A DNA stretch of 64,000 bases from Prevotella sp. GTDB lineage: Bacteria > Bacteroidota > Bacteroidia > Bacteroidales > Bacteroidaceae. The translations under genes were made by a program, and so were the position numbers. The notes under the pieces are model-generated. The model worked only from the letters and a program-made list of their open reading frames with translations, ran no database searches and was not told where the DNA came from. The DNA is taken from positions 59,309 to 123,308 of the forward strand of contig JAFZRU010000067.1 of the NCBI GenBank assembly GCA_017619755.1. Direction: 5' to 3'. Position 1 is the stretch's first letter. Every line of letters begins with the position of its first letter. Below are positions 8,656-17,582 of this stretch, one piece after another.

Positions 8656-9187
8656 GACCATCGAGATGCAACGCCTCACCTTGGAGGAGTTCAAGGCTGC
8701 CGAGAAGTTGCCGCTCGTCGTCGTGCTCGATGACGTGCGAAGCCTCTACAATGTGGGGAGCATTTTTCGCACGTGCGATGCCTTCCGCGTGGAAGCCCTC
8801 TGTCTCTGCGGCATCACCGCCACACCACCACATCCGGAGATACACAAGACGGCCCTGGGAGGGGAGGACAGCGTGGAATGGAGATATTTTCCTACGGCAC
8901 GGGAGGCGGTGGAGACACTGCACCGAGAGGGGTTCCACGTCTTCGCCGTGGAGCAAGCGGAGGGCAGCACCATGCTCCATCACTTGCAGGTGACCCCCGA
9001 CCAGCGTTACGCCGTCGTCTTGGGCAACGAGGTGAAGGGCGTTCACCAGGAGGTGGTGGACTGCTGCGACGGCTGCTTGGAAATCCCGCAGCACGGCACG
9101 AAGCACAGCATGAACGTCGCCATCGTTGCCGGCATCGTGGCTTGGGAGTTTTCCAAGCAGATCTTGGAAGGAACGGACTACCCATGA
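8642..9187 (+). CDS. SpoU/TrmH-family RNA 2'-O-methyltransferase
   Basis: This 181-residue SPOUT methyltransferase has the N-terminal motif LDDVRSLYNVGSIFRTCDAF, the middle LGNEVKGVHQEVVD and the C-terminal trefoil-knot motif IPQHGTKHSMNVAIVAGIVAWEF. Family members methylate ribose 2'-OH in rRNA or tRNA using S-adenosylmethionine; the exact target is unclear. The start overlaps the sufE end by 14 bases, indicating translational coupling. An internal Met at residue 9 (MQRLTLEEFK) is an alternative start and would leave almost no overlap. Confidence 0.88.
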   Translation: MRKLKTIEMQRLTLEEFKAAEKLPLVVVLDDVRSLYNVGSIFRTCDAFRVEALCLCGITATPPHPEIHKTALGGEDSVEWRYFPTAREAVETLHREGFHVFAVEQAEGSTMLHHLQVTPDQRYAVVLGNEVKGVHQEVVDCCDGCLEIPQHGTKHSMNVAIVAGIVAWEFSKQILEGTDYP

Positions 9188-9363
9188 AAGTTGGCTATGA
9201 CGAGGTGATGCCAACAGAAAAGCGAAGAAAGGGTTAAAAAAATGAGCACAAACAAAGAAAAAAGGCAAAAATAATGATTCATATCGCTTTTTTTTATATT
9301 TTTGCAAAAACTTAGGCACATAGCCTTTATGTACTTGAAAAACAAACTAAATCTAAACTCACT

Positions 9364-12300
9364 ATGCAAGAACAACCTATCCTACCCACCATTCAAGAAG
9401 TTTTTTCCTGGATGCGAAAACTCTATGACGAGAGTTATTCCGGGCTTACACAATTAGAGAAAAACGAGCAGCACATGTATGGGACGATGGTCACCACTCC
9501 CAACGACAAGAAATTCATCGTGCGCATGCTCGACGAGACCAGCCAAATACATGACCGGCAGAAACTCGCCCTCAGGGTGAAAGATCTCATCGACCAGTAT
9601 GGCATCCCAAAATTCCTTGGCAAGACCGACCACGTACTCTTTTGGATGTACCAGAAATTTGCTTACCTTCCGCTGTTCAACTGGGTGTCAGTCCCCATCA
9701 TCAAGTGGCGCTTGCGAAGAGACACCAGCCGCGTCATCATCAATGCCGCCCGCCCCAATCTCACCCATCACTTAGCCACACGCTTCGAAGAGGGTATCGG
9801 GCAGAACGTCAACCTGCTGGGGGAGGTGGTTTTAGGCAACGGCGAGGCAGACAAGCGGTATGTGTCGTACTTGGAAGCCTTGAAGGAGCCAGACATCAAC
9901 TACATCTCTGTGAAAATCTCGGGCATCTACGCCCAAACCCATGCACTCAACTACGAGGAGAGTATCCCCGAACTAATCCGTAGGATGTCGGAACTCTACC
10001 AAGCGGCCATCGACCATCCATACACCACCCCGGAAGGCGAGAGGCGCCCAAAATTCATCAATCTCGACATGGAGGAGTACAAGGATGCACACCTCACCAT
10101 GAAACTCTTCAAGGAAGTTCTTTCACTGCCACAGTTCAAGAACTACGAGGCTGGCATCGTGGTGCAAGCCTACCTGCCAGACGCATGGGATTTCCAGACC
10201 GAATTGTTGGAGTTTGCCCACAAGCGTGTGGCCGAGGGCGGCTCCCCCATCAAGATGCGCATAGTGAAAGGCTGCAACCTTGATATGGAGAATATCGTCA
10301 GCGACCTTCGAGGATGGCCCAATCCCGTCAGACCCGACAAGACGGAGGTGGATGCCAACTACCTCCATATCATCGAGCGTGGTCTGAAGCCAGAGAATGC
10401 CAAGGTGCTGCACATCGGCATGGCATCCCACAACCTCTTCACCATCTCGTATGCCTACCTGCTGACCGAGAAATATCACACTCCCAAGGAATGTTTCTGC
10501 TTCGAGATGCTCGAGGGAATGGCCAACCATGTGTGGCGAGCACAGAAGAAATTAGGCAACCATGTCATCCTATACACCCCGGTGGTGAAGAAAGAGCATT
10601 TCCTCAACGCCATCTCCTATCTCGTAAGGCGCATGGACGAAAACACGGCGCCCGACAACTTCCTCACCCACTCCTTCTCGCTAAAACCCAACACCAAGGA
10701 ATGGAAGGACCTCGAAGAGCAGTTCATCAAGGCATACAATATGAAGGACTCGCTCTCACACATTCCCACACGCACTCAAGACCGCAACAAACCCTACGAG
10801 GGTCAGGAGCCACGCGACGAGATGCTCAACGAGCCCGACACCGACTTCGACCGTTTCTGCAACCAGCGATGGGTGGAGGCCATCATCAAGAAATGGAAGC
10901 CCAAGGGAGGCCTCACAGGCACTCAATCCGAATGGGGCGACTGGAAGCCAGGCGACCTGCTTCCCACGCAGATGGGAGGACAGTTGGTCTATAATGACGA
11001 CCATGTCCAATACTACGACCGTTCGCAAGAAGGCGACGTACTGGTCTGCGAGATGTCTCGTGCCAACAAGAGCCAGACGTTCCAAATACTTGAAATTGCC
11101 GACAAAGACCCCGGCAACTGGCGCAAGACCACGATTGAGGAGCGCCACAAAATCATGTACAAGACCGCCAACATCCTCGGACAAATGCGCGGAGACCTCA
11201 ACGGTGCGATGTGTGCCATCACGGGAAAGACCATCGAGGAGGGCGACGTAGAGGTGTCGGAGGGTATCGACTACTGCCGATACTACACCACCACGATGAA
11301 AAAACTGGCACTGCTCGACGATATGAAGATGGAAGCCAAAGGCACCGTGCTGGTGCTCTCGCCATGGAACTTCCCCTGTGCCATCCCCTGCGGAGGCGTC
11401 GTGGCGGCTTTGGCATCGGGCAACACCTGCATCCTCAAGCCCGCCACGGTGGCAGCACCCGTGGCATGGCTCTTCGCACGGGCTTTCTGGGAGGCTGGCG
11501 TACCGAGGGAAGCACTGCAAGTGGTCATCACCGACCGTGAGGCGACACCGTTGCTTACCTCCTCGCCTGTCGTGAAACACATCATCCTGACCGGTGGCAC
11601 GGAAACAGCCCAGGCCATCGCCCATGCCAACCCGCGAAAGCCGCTGTCGGCAGAGACGGGTGGCAAAAACGTGATGATACTCTCGGCAAAAGGCGACCGT
11701 GACCATGCCATCATGAACGCATGCCGATCCGCCTTTGGAAACGCCGGGCAGAAATGCTCCGCATGCTCGCTGCTCCTGGTGGAACGCTCAGTCTATAACG
11801 ACCCGCAATTCTTTGAGAAACTGAAAGACTGTGCCTCCTCACTAAAAGTAGGAGGCGTGTGGAACACAGGAAACATCGTGGGGCCGATGATCACCAACAA
11901 GAACGACAAGTTGGAACATGCCTTCCTGTTGGAACCAGGCGAGAGATGGCTCATCAAGCCAGAGTTTGTGGACAAGAAGAAATACATCATGAAACCTGCG
12001 GTCAAAGTGGATGTCAAGCCACAGTCGTTCACCTTCCGCACCGAACTCTTCGCCCCGCTATTGGCCGTGGCTCCCTACGACACGCTTGAGGAGGCAGTCG
12101 CATTGGTCAACAGCTTGGACTATGGACTCACCAGCGGACTACAGTCGCTTGATGAACAGGAACAGCGGTATTGGAAAAACCATGTCGAGGCCGGCAACCT
12201 CTACATCAACAGGGGCATCACCGGAGCCGTGGTCAATCGCCAGCCTTTCGGTGGCATGAAACTCTCCGCTTTCGGGCCAGGACTGAAAGCAGGCGGCCCC

Positions 12301-12846
12301 AACTACTGCATCCAGTTCATGGTTGTCACAGACAAGTCCGACAGCAAGACCGACTACCGCCGTTCGTATGCAGAATGGTATGAAAAGGAGTTCCGGCATG
12401 CCCGCAACATCCAACCCCAAATCCGTGGCGAGCAGAACGTGTTCAGATACCTGCCCCTGAAGCATGGCATGGTGCTGAGACTCTTCGGCGACGAGACACA
12501 GGAACAGGTGCAAATGGTGCAACTGGCTGCCAAGACGGTGGGAACGCCGCTCACCATATCGATGGACAAAGACCATCCCCTTGCCAGTAAACTACTTGAT
12601 GCGAAGACGGAGAGCCTTCAGGAATTTTGCGATTCCATTGGCAACTATGAGCGCATCCGTACGATTTCGAAAAATGTCCCCGACCAAGTATTTGAGGCAG
12701 CAGCACGTTGCGACAGGTACATTGCCCAGTCGCTTCCCGTAAAGAACGGTCGCATCGAGCTCGCCCTTTACATCAAGGAGCAATCCATCTCCAACGAGTA
12801 CCATCGCTATGGCTCCCAGATAGAGATACCAAAAATAGAAGATTGA
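9364..12846 (+). CDS. putA: Bifunctional proline dehydrogenase / glutamate-gamma-semialdehyde dehydrogenase
   Basis: This 1160-residue enzyme oxidises proline to glutamate in two steps. The N-terminal half (about 100-480) is the FAD proline dehydrogenase barrel, with KISGIYAQTHALNYEES, KMRIVKGCNLDMENI, HIGMASHNLFTISYAY and the YLVRRMDENTAPDNF motif. The C-terminal half (about 560-1040) is an aldehyde dehydrogenase with SPWNFPCAIPCGG, the NAD-binding TGGTETAQAIA, the catalytic Glu in AETGGKN, the catalytic Cys in GNAGQKCSACS, and NRGITGAVVNRQPFGG. There is no N-terminal ribbon-helix-helix DNA-binding domain, so it does not act as a repressor. A TATTTTTG promoter element lies at 9297-9304. A nested palindrome sits 12 bases after the stop codon. 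Confidence 0.96.
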   Translation: MQEQPILPTIQEVFSWMRKLYDESYSGLTQLEKNEQHMYGTMVTTPNDKKFIVRMLDETSQIHDRQKLALRVKDLIDQYGIPKFLGKTDHVLFWMYQKFAYLPLFNWVSVPIIKWRLRRDTSRVIINAARPNLTHHLATRFEEGIGQNVNLLGEVVLGNGEADKRYVSYLEALKEPDINYISVKISGIYAQTHALNYEESIPELIRRMSELYQAAIDHPYTTPEGERRPKFINLDMEEYKDAHLTMKLFKEVLSLPQFKNYEAGIVVQAYLPDAWDFQTELLEFAHKRVAEGGSPIKMRIVKGCNLDMENIVSDLRGWPNPVRPDKTEVDANYLHIIERGLKPENAKVLHIGMASHNLFTISYAYLLTEKYHTPKECFCFEMLEGMANHVWRAQKKLGNHVILYTPVVKKEHFLNAISYLVRRMDENTAPDNFLTHSFSLKPNTKEWKDLEEQFIKAYNMKDSLSHIPTRTQDRNKPYEGQEPRDEMLNEPDTDFDRFCNQRWVEAIIKKWKPKGGLTGTQSEWGDWKPGDLLPTQMGGQLVYNDDHVQYYDRSQEGDVLVCEMSRANKSQTFQILEIADKDPGNWRKTTIEERHKIMYKTANILGQMRGDLNGAMCAITGKTIEEGDVEVSEGIDYCRYYTTTMKKLALLDDMKMEAKGTVLVLSPWNFPCAIPCGGVVAALASGNTCILKPATVAAPVAWLFARAFWEAGVPREALQVVITDREATPLLTSSPVVKHIILTGGTETAQAIAHANPRKPLSAETGGKNVMILSAKGDRDHAIMNACRSAFGNAGQKCSACSLLLVERSVYNDPQFFEKLKDCASSLKVGGVWNTGNIVGPMITNKNDKLEHAFLLEPGERWLIKPEFVDKKKYIMKPAVKVDVKPQSFTFRTELFAPLLAVAPYDTLEEAVALVNSLDYGLTSGLQSLDEQEQRYWKNHVEAGNLYINRGITGAVVNRQPFGGMKLSAFGPGLKAGGPNYCIQFMVVTDKSDSKTDYRRSYAEWYEKEFRHARNIQPQIRGEQNVFRYLPLKHGMVLRLFGDETQEQVQMVQLAAKTVGTPLTISMDKDHPLASKLLDAKTESLQEFCDSIGNYERIRTISKNVPDQVFEAAARCDRYIAQSLPVKNGRIELALYIKEQSISNEYHRYGSQIEIPKIED

Positions 12847-12857
12847 ACGAATGAAAA

Positions 12858-12929
12858 CGGCCTGAAAGGCCAAAAGCAATCAGCCCAGGGCAACGCCCTG
12901 GGCTGGTATCTCGTTGGCCTTGCAGGCCG
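12858..12929. repeat. Nested palindrome (REP-like element) between convergent genes
   Basis: The outer arms CGGCCTGAAAGGCC (12858-12871) and GGCCTTGCAGGCCG (12916-12929) pair with one mismatch. They enclose an inner palindrome 12881-12905 with arms CAGCCCAGGG and CCCTGGGCTG around CAACG. Each outer arm can also fold on itself through GGCC/GGCC. Similar GCCCAGGGCAACGCCCTGGG elements recur between genes in many Bacteroidota and resemble REP sequences mobilised by RAYT transposases; that parallel is from memory. Lying between putA (+) and the CPBP gene (-), it may act as a two-way terminator. Confidence 0.75.
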
Positions 12930-13018
12930 TCTTTGCACCAAAATCCATTCCTACAGCTCAAAAATTTCATTCGTACAGGTCGAACGGTTTTTTATAATTT
13001 TGAGCTTGGCGACGCCGG

Positions 13019-13852
13019 TTATACAAGGTTTTTATTCTCCGGCTCCGTCTTTTTCATACGAAGGTTGAGTTGCACGATGGCTGGTAGGAGGATGCTGCAG
13101 AGGGAGATGGCGACAGCCAAGCTCACTTTGAGCATGTTTCCCCCATAAAGGTCGATGATTTTTGCGTCGGCATATTGCGGAAACACGTTGTACACCACGT
13201 ATGCCACCGTGTTGTTCACCCAGTGCGTCATAATTCCCGGTATGACGCTTCCCGTGCGATAGTACATCCATCCCAAGAGCAAGCCCAAGCAGAAGGCGTG
13301 GGGAACCTGTGCGGGATTGGCGTGAGCCAGGGCGAAGAGCGCGGCAGAGAGCGCGATGGCCCCCCAATGTCGTGTCGTGCCTTGGAGCAGCACGCGCAGG
13401 ACGGCTCCCCTGAACACCAGTTCCTCCACCACTGGGGCGAAGATGCACACAACGAGATAGCCCCACCGGTTGCCCATAATGTCGGCGAGGGTCTTGCCGG
13501 AAAAGTCGGGCAGTGGCACGAGTTCTATGAAGACTTCCGAGGGGATGATGGTGCCTATGACGGCCACGGCGGCCCAGAACAGCACGCCGTAGGGTTTGGA
13601 GCGCAAGTAAGAGCGCGAGACGCGGCTCCATCGTGCCATGAGGAACAGTGCCAAGGTGATGACGCTGGACACCACTTGTATGACGATGAGTTGCGGTATG
13701 GTAGGGGAGCCTTCCCTTGTCAGGGCTGACAGGGCGGCGCCGGCAGATTTCCCCTCTGCCATGGCCCACACCGCCACGACGGCGTAGGTGACGGCAAATT
13801 GTATCAGCAGGAATGCCACGATGTAGAGAATGGCGTCGAAATACTTTTTCAT
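13019..13852 (-). CDS. CPBP-family intramembrane metalloprotease (CAAX-like)
   Basis: This 277-residue, highly hydrophobic protein has about seven or eight membrane helices, starting with YFDAILYIVAFLLIQFAV. The abortive-infection/CAAX protease motifs are present: motif 1 PVVEELVFRG (EExxxR), motif 2 AALFALAHANPAQVPHAF, and motif 3 GIMTHWVNNTVAY. These supply the Glu, His and Asn residues thought to bind the metal. Family members are type II CAAX-like prenyl endopeptidases or, in bacteria, bacteriocin self-immunity and membrane-signalling proteases. The target here is unknown. It stands alone and converges with putA. Confidence 0.85.
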   Translation of the reverse strand: MKKYFDAILYIVAFLLIQFAVTYAVVAVWAMAEGKSAGAALSALTREGSPTIPQLIVIQVVSSVITLALFLMARWSRVSRSYLRSKPYGVLFWAAVAVIGTIIPSEVFIELVPLPDFSGKTLADIMGNRWGYLVVCIFAPVVEELVFRGAVLRVLLQGTTRHWGAIALSAALFALAHANPAQVPHAFCLGLLLGWMYYRTGSVIPGIMTHWVNNTVAYVVYNVFPQYADAKIIDLYGGNMLKVSLAVAISLCSILLPAIVQLNLRMKKTEPENKNLV

Positions 13853-14102
13853 CTCGGTTGTCTTTTGTTATTGTTTTCTTCTTGGGAACTGATACTTCAT
13901 TAACTTGAAAATACTGTCTTTATTGTTGAAATATTTTAACACGAATTACCACGAATTATTCATTAATCCATTAGTTTTCAAAATTATATGTCCAATTATA
14001 TGGTAATTATATGTGAAAAATCAACGTATGGAATTATCATCAATAATTGAAATGATTTTAAGTTTCAGATTTCATTTATCAACTTTATTTAGTGTATGTT
14101 CC
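13853..14102. other. AT-rich intergenic spacer
   Basis: This 250-base gap is much more AT-rich than its neighbours. It contains a short tandem motif, CACGAATTA-type units at about 13941-13960, and no open frame that looks coding. The upstream region of the CPBP gene (13853 onward) must hold its promoter, but no clear consensus match was found. The 3' end of ribF abuts the right side. Confidence 0.4.
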
Positions 14103-15050
14103 TTAGTTGTCCATGCCAGCCTCCTTGTCGAAGATGGCGTTGGCGTTTCTCACATCCTCGCGCAGCTGGTTCGCGAGCAGGTCGGTGCTTTTAAACTGGC
14201 GCTCCTCGCGCAGGCGGTGCGTCAGGGCCACCGTCATGCGTTTTCCGTAGAGGTTGCCGTCATAGTGGATGACGTGCGTCTCGATGGCCATGGTCGTGCC
14301 ATGGAAAGTGGGGCGCGTGCCGATGTTGGTCACTGCACGCATCATCTCCATCGAACCTTCTACGCGGGCAAGGGAGACGTAGGCTCCGGGAGCTGGCAGC
14401 ATCTTTGAATCCTCGTCCATCTCCAGGTTGGCCGTGGGGAAGCCTAAGCGTCTGCCCTGTTGGAATCCTCCCACCACCTTGCCGAAGAGTGTGTAGGGAT
14501 GCCCCAAGCACTTGGTGGCCTGTTCCATGTCGCCAAGGGTCACCAATTGCCGGATGGCCGAACTGCTCACTTGGATGCCATCGATAGAGAATGGCGTGCT
14601 TTGCAGCACCTCCATGCCATATACCGCCCCATGGCGCACATAGTCGTCGAAACCTTCCTCACGGTTGCGGCCAAAGCGGTTGTCGTATCCCACCACAAGA
14701 GACCTCACTCTCAACTGTCCGGCCAGCCAGCCTATGAACTCGGCGGCGGTCATGGCAGCCATTTCTGGTGTGAAATGGAGCACAACGCAACAGTCCACGC
14801 CCGCCTTGGCCAGTCTCATCATCTTCTCGTCAAAGGAGGTGAGCAACTTTGGTTGGAAGTCGGGGCATAGAACCTGACGAGGATGGCGGTCGAAGGTGAT
14901 CACCATCGATTGCAGCCCTTTGGAAGCCGCCTCGCCGATGACTTGGTCGATGAGGTGCCGGTGGCCGAGGTGCACGCCGTCGAAGAAGCCCACGGTGGCC
15001 GCGACTTCTGGCAGGGACACGGGGATGTTGTCGCTATGGATGGTTCTCAT
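14103..15050 (-). CDS. ribF: Bifunctional riboflavin kinase / FMN adenylyltransferase
   Basis: This 315-residue enzyme makes FMN from riboflavin and then FAD. The N-terminal nucleotidyltransferase half shows VGFFDGVHLGHRHLI (HxGH-type motif), the TFDRHPRQVL segment and the SSSAIRQLV signature. The C-terminal riboflavin kinase half (about 185-305) shows GGFQQGRRLGFPTANLE, NIGTRPTF and ETHVIHYDGNLYG. Its start codon overlaps the stop of the upstream dihydrouridine synthase by four bases, so the two are translated from one message. Confidence 0.95.
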   Translation of the reverse strand: MRTIHSDNIPVSLPEVAATVGFFDGVHLGHRHLIDQVIGEAASKGLQSMVITFDRHPRQVLCPDFQPKLLTSFDEKMMRLAKAGVDCCVVLHFTPEMAAMTAAEFIGWLAGQLRVRSLVVGYDNRFGRNREEGFDDYVRHGAVYGMEVLQSTPFSIDGIQVSSSAIRQLVTLGDMEQATKCLGHPYTLFGKVVGGFQQGRRLGFPTANLEMDEDSKMLPAPGAYVSLARVEGSMEMMRAVTNIGTRPTFHGTTMAIETHVIHYDGNLYGKRMTVALTHRLREERQFKSTDLLANQLREDVRNANAIFDKEAGMDN

Positions 15051-16042
15051 GTCGTGATGTATTCGGGTGGGTTGCGACGCAACTCTTCGAGGATGGCTGT
15101 CAACTCGTCCATGCGCTCCGCACGGAGCATGGCGATGCGTGTGGCGCGGAAATTGGGTATTCCCTTGAAGATGGGACTTGCCGCCAAGTGCCGGCGGGTG
15201 TGGAGGATGCCTCGGTATTCGTCAATGCGCTCCACGTTGATGCGCAGCTGTTCTTCGAGGATGTCGAGCTTCCAGGCGAAGTCCATGGCAGGGTCGGGGT
15301 CTTCGCCATCGAGCAAGCGGCGTATCTCGCGGAAAATCCATGGGCGGCCGAAGGTGGCGCGACCCACCATCACGGCGTCCACGCCGTAGCACTCGAAGGC
15401 CCGAAGAGCCTCCTCTGGCGAGGTGATGTCGCCATTGCCGATGATGGGGATATGGATGCGCGGGTTGCGCTTCACCTCCCCGATGGGGTTCCAGTCTGCC
15501 TCCCCGGTGTACATTTGCGAGCGTGTGCGTCCGTGGATGGTGAGGGCGCTGATGCCGCAGTCTTGCAGTTGCTCCGCCAGGTCGCCGATGATGATGCTCC
15601 CGGCGTCCCATCCAAGGCGTGTCTTCACCGTCACCGGCACATGCACCGCCTTCACCACCTCCCGGGTGATGTCGAGCATGAGGGGTATGTTGCGCAGCAT
15701 GCCGGCTCCGGCGCCCTTGCTGGCCACTTTCTTCACCGGACAGCCGAAATTGAGGTCGATGAGGTCGGGGGCGGCCTGTTCCACGATTTTCGCCGCCTCC
15801 ACCATGGCCTCCACGTCGCGCCCGTAGAGTTGTATGCCCACTGGACGCTCCTCCTCGCTGATGACAAGTTTGTTGAGCGTGCATCTCACCGACCTCACCA
15901 AGGCCTCGGCGCTGACAAACTCGGTATATACCATGGAGGCCCCGAAGCGCTTGCAAAGCAAGCGGAAACCGATGTCGGTGACATCCTCCATCGGTGCGAG
16001 GAACACGGGGCGGGAGCCGAAAGTGATGTTGCCTATTTTCAT
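15047..16042 (-). CDS. dusB: tRNA-dihydrouridine synthase (DusB-like)
   Basis: This 331-residue FMN-dependent TIM-barrel enzyme reduces specific uridines in tRNA. Visible motifs are FLAPMEDVTDIGFRLL at the start, the catalytic Cys in LNFGCPVKKVASKGAGAGML, TVKTRLGWD, LTIHGRTRSQMYTG and the phosphate-binding IGNGDITSPEE with MVGRATFGRPWIF. Length is normal. The start overlaps the dprA stop by four bases. Position in the ribF-dus-dprA-thioesterase-DUF2851 chain suggests a single housekeeping operon; FMN from RibF is its cofactor. Confidence 0.92.
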   Translation of the reverse strand: MKIGNITFGSRPVFLAPMEDVTDIGFRLLCKRFGASMVYTEFVSAEALVRSVRCTLNKLVISEEERPVGIQLYGRDVEAMVEAAKIVEQAAPDLIDLNFGCPVKKVASKGAGAGMLRNIPLMLDITREVVKAVHVPVTVKTRLGWDAGSIIIGDLAEQLQDCGISALTIHGRTRSQMYTGEADWNPIGEVKRNPRIHIPIIGNGDITSPEEALRAFECYGVDAVMVGRATFGRPWIFREIRRLLDGEDPDPAMDFAWKLDILEEQLRINVERIDEYRGILHTRRHLAASPIFKGIPNFRATRIAMLRAERMDELTAILEELRRNPPEYITT

Positions 16043-17172
16043 CTCATGGGCATCAAGTGGTACATTCCGCCGGCCATGTTGCGCAGCAAGCCTTTCATCT
16101 CCAACTCAAAGAGGACGGAGGTGAGCCTGTTGACGGCGATGCCGGTTTGCGTGGCGAGCATGTTGAGGTGCAGGTCGCCCCTTTGAGCGAGTGTCTCCAC
16201 CACCGTGGCCTCTTCTGGAGAGAGGTTGGGGAAGATGGTGCGCTCGATGCCCTCGCTGCGGGCCTTGGCCAAGGAGGCGTCGCCCTCCCAGCCCATGGCC
16301 TTGACGAAGTGCTCGGCGTCGGTGAGCAGGGCGGCCCCGTTGTCGCGGATGAGGTTGTTGCAACCCTCGGAGAATTCATCACCCACCCTTCCCGGGAAGG
16401 CGAAGACGTCGCGGTTGTAGCCACGGGCGATTTCGGCGGTGATGAGGCCGCCGCCATGGGCGGCGCTTTCCACGAGGATGCAGGCGTCGGACATGCCGGC
16501 GACGATGCGGTTGCGCCGCACGAAATTGATTTTGTCGGACTTGGTGCGCGTCATGAACTCGGTGAGAAGCCCTCCCTGTTCCACCATTTTGGAGGCGATG
16601 GCGCGGTGAGGGGTGGGGTAGAGGTCATCGAGGCCGTGGGCCAGCACGCCGATGGTGGACAACCCCCTCTCCAAGGCTTGGGAATGGGCGCAGACGTCAA
16701 TGCCGTAGGCCAGTCCGCTGACAACGAGGACTCCCGGACACAGCGTGGCCATGTCGGCGACGAAGGAGCGGATGAGGTCCTGCCCGTAGGGCGTGCATCT
16801 TCTGGTGCCGACGATGTTGATGACGCGGGAGGCGTTGAGGTTGGCGTTACCCTTGTAGTAGATGACCAATGGGGCGTCGTCGCATTCCAAGAGGCGGTGG
16901 GGGTATTCGGAGGATGACATGTCAAGGGGCTTCACGCCATGCGACAAGTCGTAGTCCAACTCCTCCTCCGCCCGCGAGCGCATGCGGCGGCAGTCGCGAA
17001 GGATTTCCACCAAGCGTTCCGACGCGTCGGGGAGGATGTCGCGGATGTTGTCGATGTTGTCGATGACGGCGGTGGCGCTGCCCGCCTGGCGGTAGAGCAG
17101 GTGGATGCTTGCCAGGCTGTAATAGCTCAGCCGAGCGAGCGTCATCGCGTTGAGTGTCTCGTTGTAGTCCAT
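16039..17172 (-). CDS. dprA: DNA-processing protein DprA
   Basis: The start used is the ATG of MDYNETLNAMTLARL at 17170-17172, giving 377 residues; an open frame continues further upstream but would run through the preceding thioesterase gene and has no DprA similarity. The Rossmann-like core shows NIVGTRRCTPYGQDLI, VVSGLAYGIDVCAHSQAL, and RRNRIVAGMSDACILVESAAHGGGLITAE. A C-terminal winged helix follows (LNMLATQTGIAVNRLTSVLFELEMKG). DprA binds incoming single-stranded DNA and loads RecA during natural transformation. A GAAGG ribosome-binding-like sequence precedes the chosen ATG. Confidence 0.92.
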   Translation of the reverse strand: MDYNETLNAMTLARLSYYSLASIHLLYRQAGSATAVIDNIDNIRDILPDASERLVEILRDCRRMRSRAEEELDYDLSHGVKPLDMSSSEYPHRLLECDDAPLVIYYKGNANLNASRVINIVGTRRCTPYGQDLIRSFVADMATLCPGVLVVSGLAYGIDVCAHSQALERGLSTIGVLAHGLDDLYPTPHRAIASKMVEQGGLLTEFMTRTKSDKINFVRRNRIVAGMSDACILVESAAHGGGLITAEIARGYNRDVFAFPGRVGDEFSEGCNNLIRDNGAALLTDAEHFVKAMGWEGDASLAKARSEGIERTIFPNLSPEEATVVETLAQRGDLHLNMLATQTGIAVNRLTSVLFELEMKGLLRNMAGGMYHLMPMR

Positions 17173-17177
17173 GGCCT

Positions 17178-17582
17178 TCACGCTTGTATCACATCCTTGA
17201 ACACCTCGTCGTAGGGGCTTTCCAAGGCCAGTTTGCCGTCCATCAGGCACACCAGCTCCACCTTGGCACGGAAGGCCAGCATGTTGTCGGACTGCCGGAA
17301 GATGTCCTGCTGGAAGACGTAGCGGATGCCTTCCTTGTGCAAGGCGAGGCATGAGCGCATCACGTCGTCGCAGCGCAGGGGGACTTTGAACTGCAGGCTC
17401 ATGCGAGCCACCACGGCATCTACGCCTCGGGCGTGCATCTCGGCGAAGCTCACCCCCAAGCTCTTGAGGAAGAGATGGCGGGTGTGCTCGGTGTAATGCA
17501 GGTAGTTGGCATTGTTGACGATGCCTTCGATGTCGCATTCGTAGTCGCGAACTTCCAGTATGGTTTCAAAGATGTATTTCAT
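17178..17582 (-). CDS. 4HBT-fold acyl-CoA thioesterase
   Basis: The chosen start (ATG at 17580-17582) overlaps the stop of the DUF2851 gene as ATGA and gives 134 residues, normal for the hotdog fold. The sequence FETILEVRDYECDIEGIVNNANYLHYTEHTRHLFL matches the YbgC/FadM-type thioesterase signature with Asn and His in the active-site region, followed by FKVPLRCDDVMRS. These enzymes hydrolyse acyl-CoA or acyl-ACP thioesters; the substrate is not evident. A longer upstream frame exists but would lie inside the neighbouring gene. dprA starts five bases after its stop. Confidence 0.85.
   Translation of the reverse strand: MKYIFETILEVRDYECDIEGIVNNANYLHYTEHTRHLFLKSLGVSFAEMHARGVDAVVARMSLQFKVPLRCDDVMRSCLALHKEGIRYVFQQDIFRQSDNMLAFRAKVELVCLMDGKLALESPYDEVFKDVIQA

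Noticed and set aside
16039-17538. Long version of dprA beginning upstream of 17172
   Set aside because: The extra N-terminal part has no DprA similarity and lies fully within the thioesterase gene in another frame.
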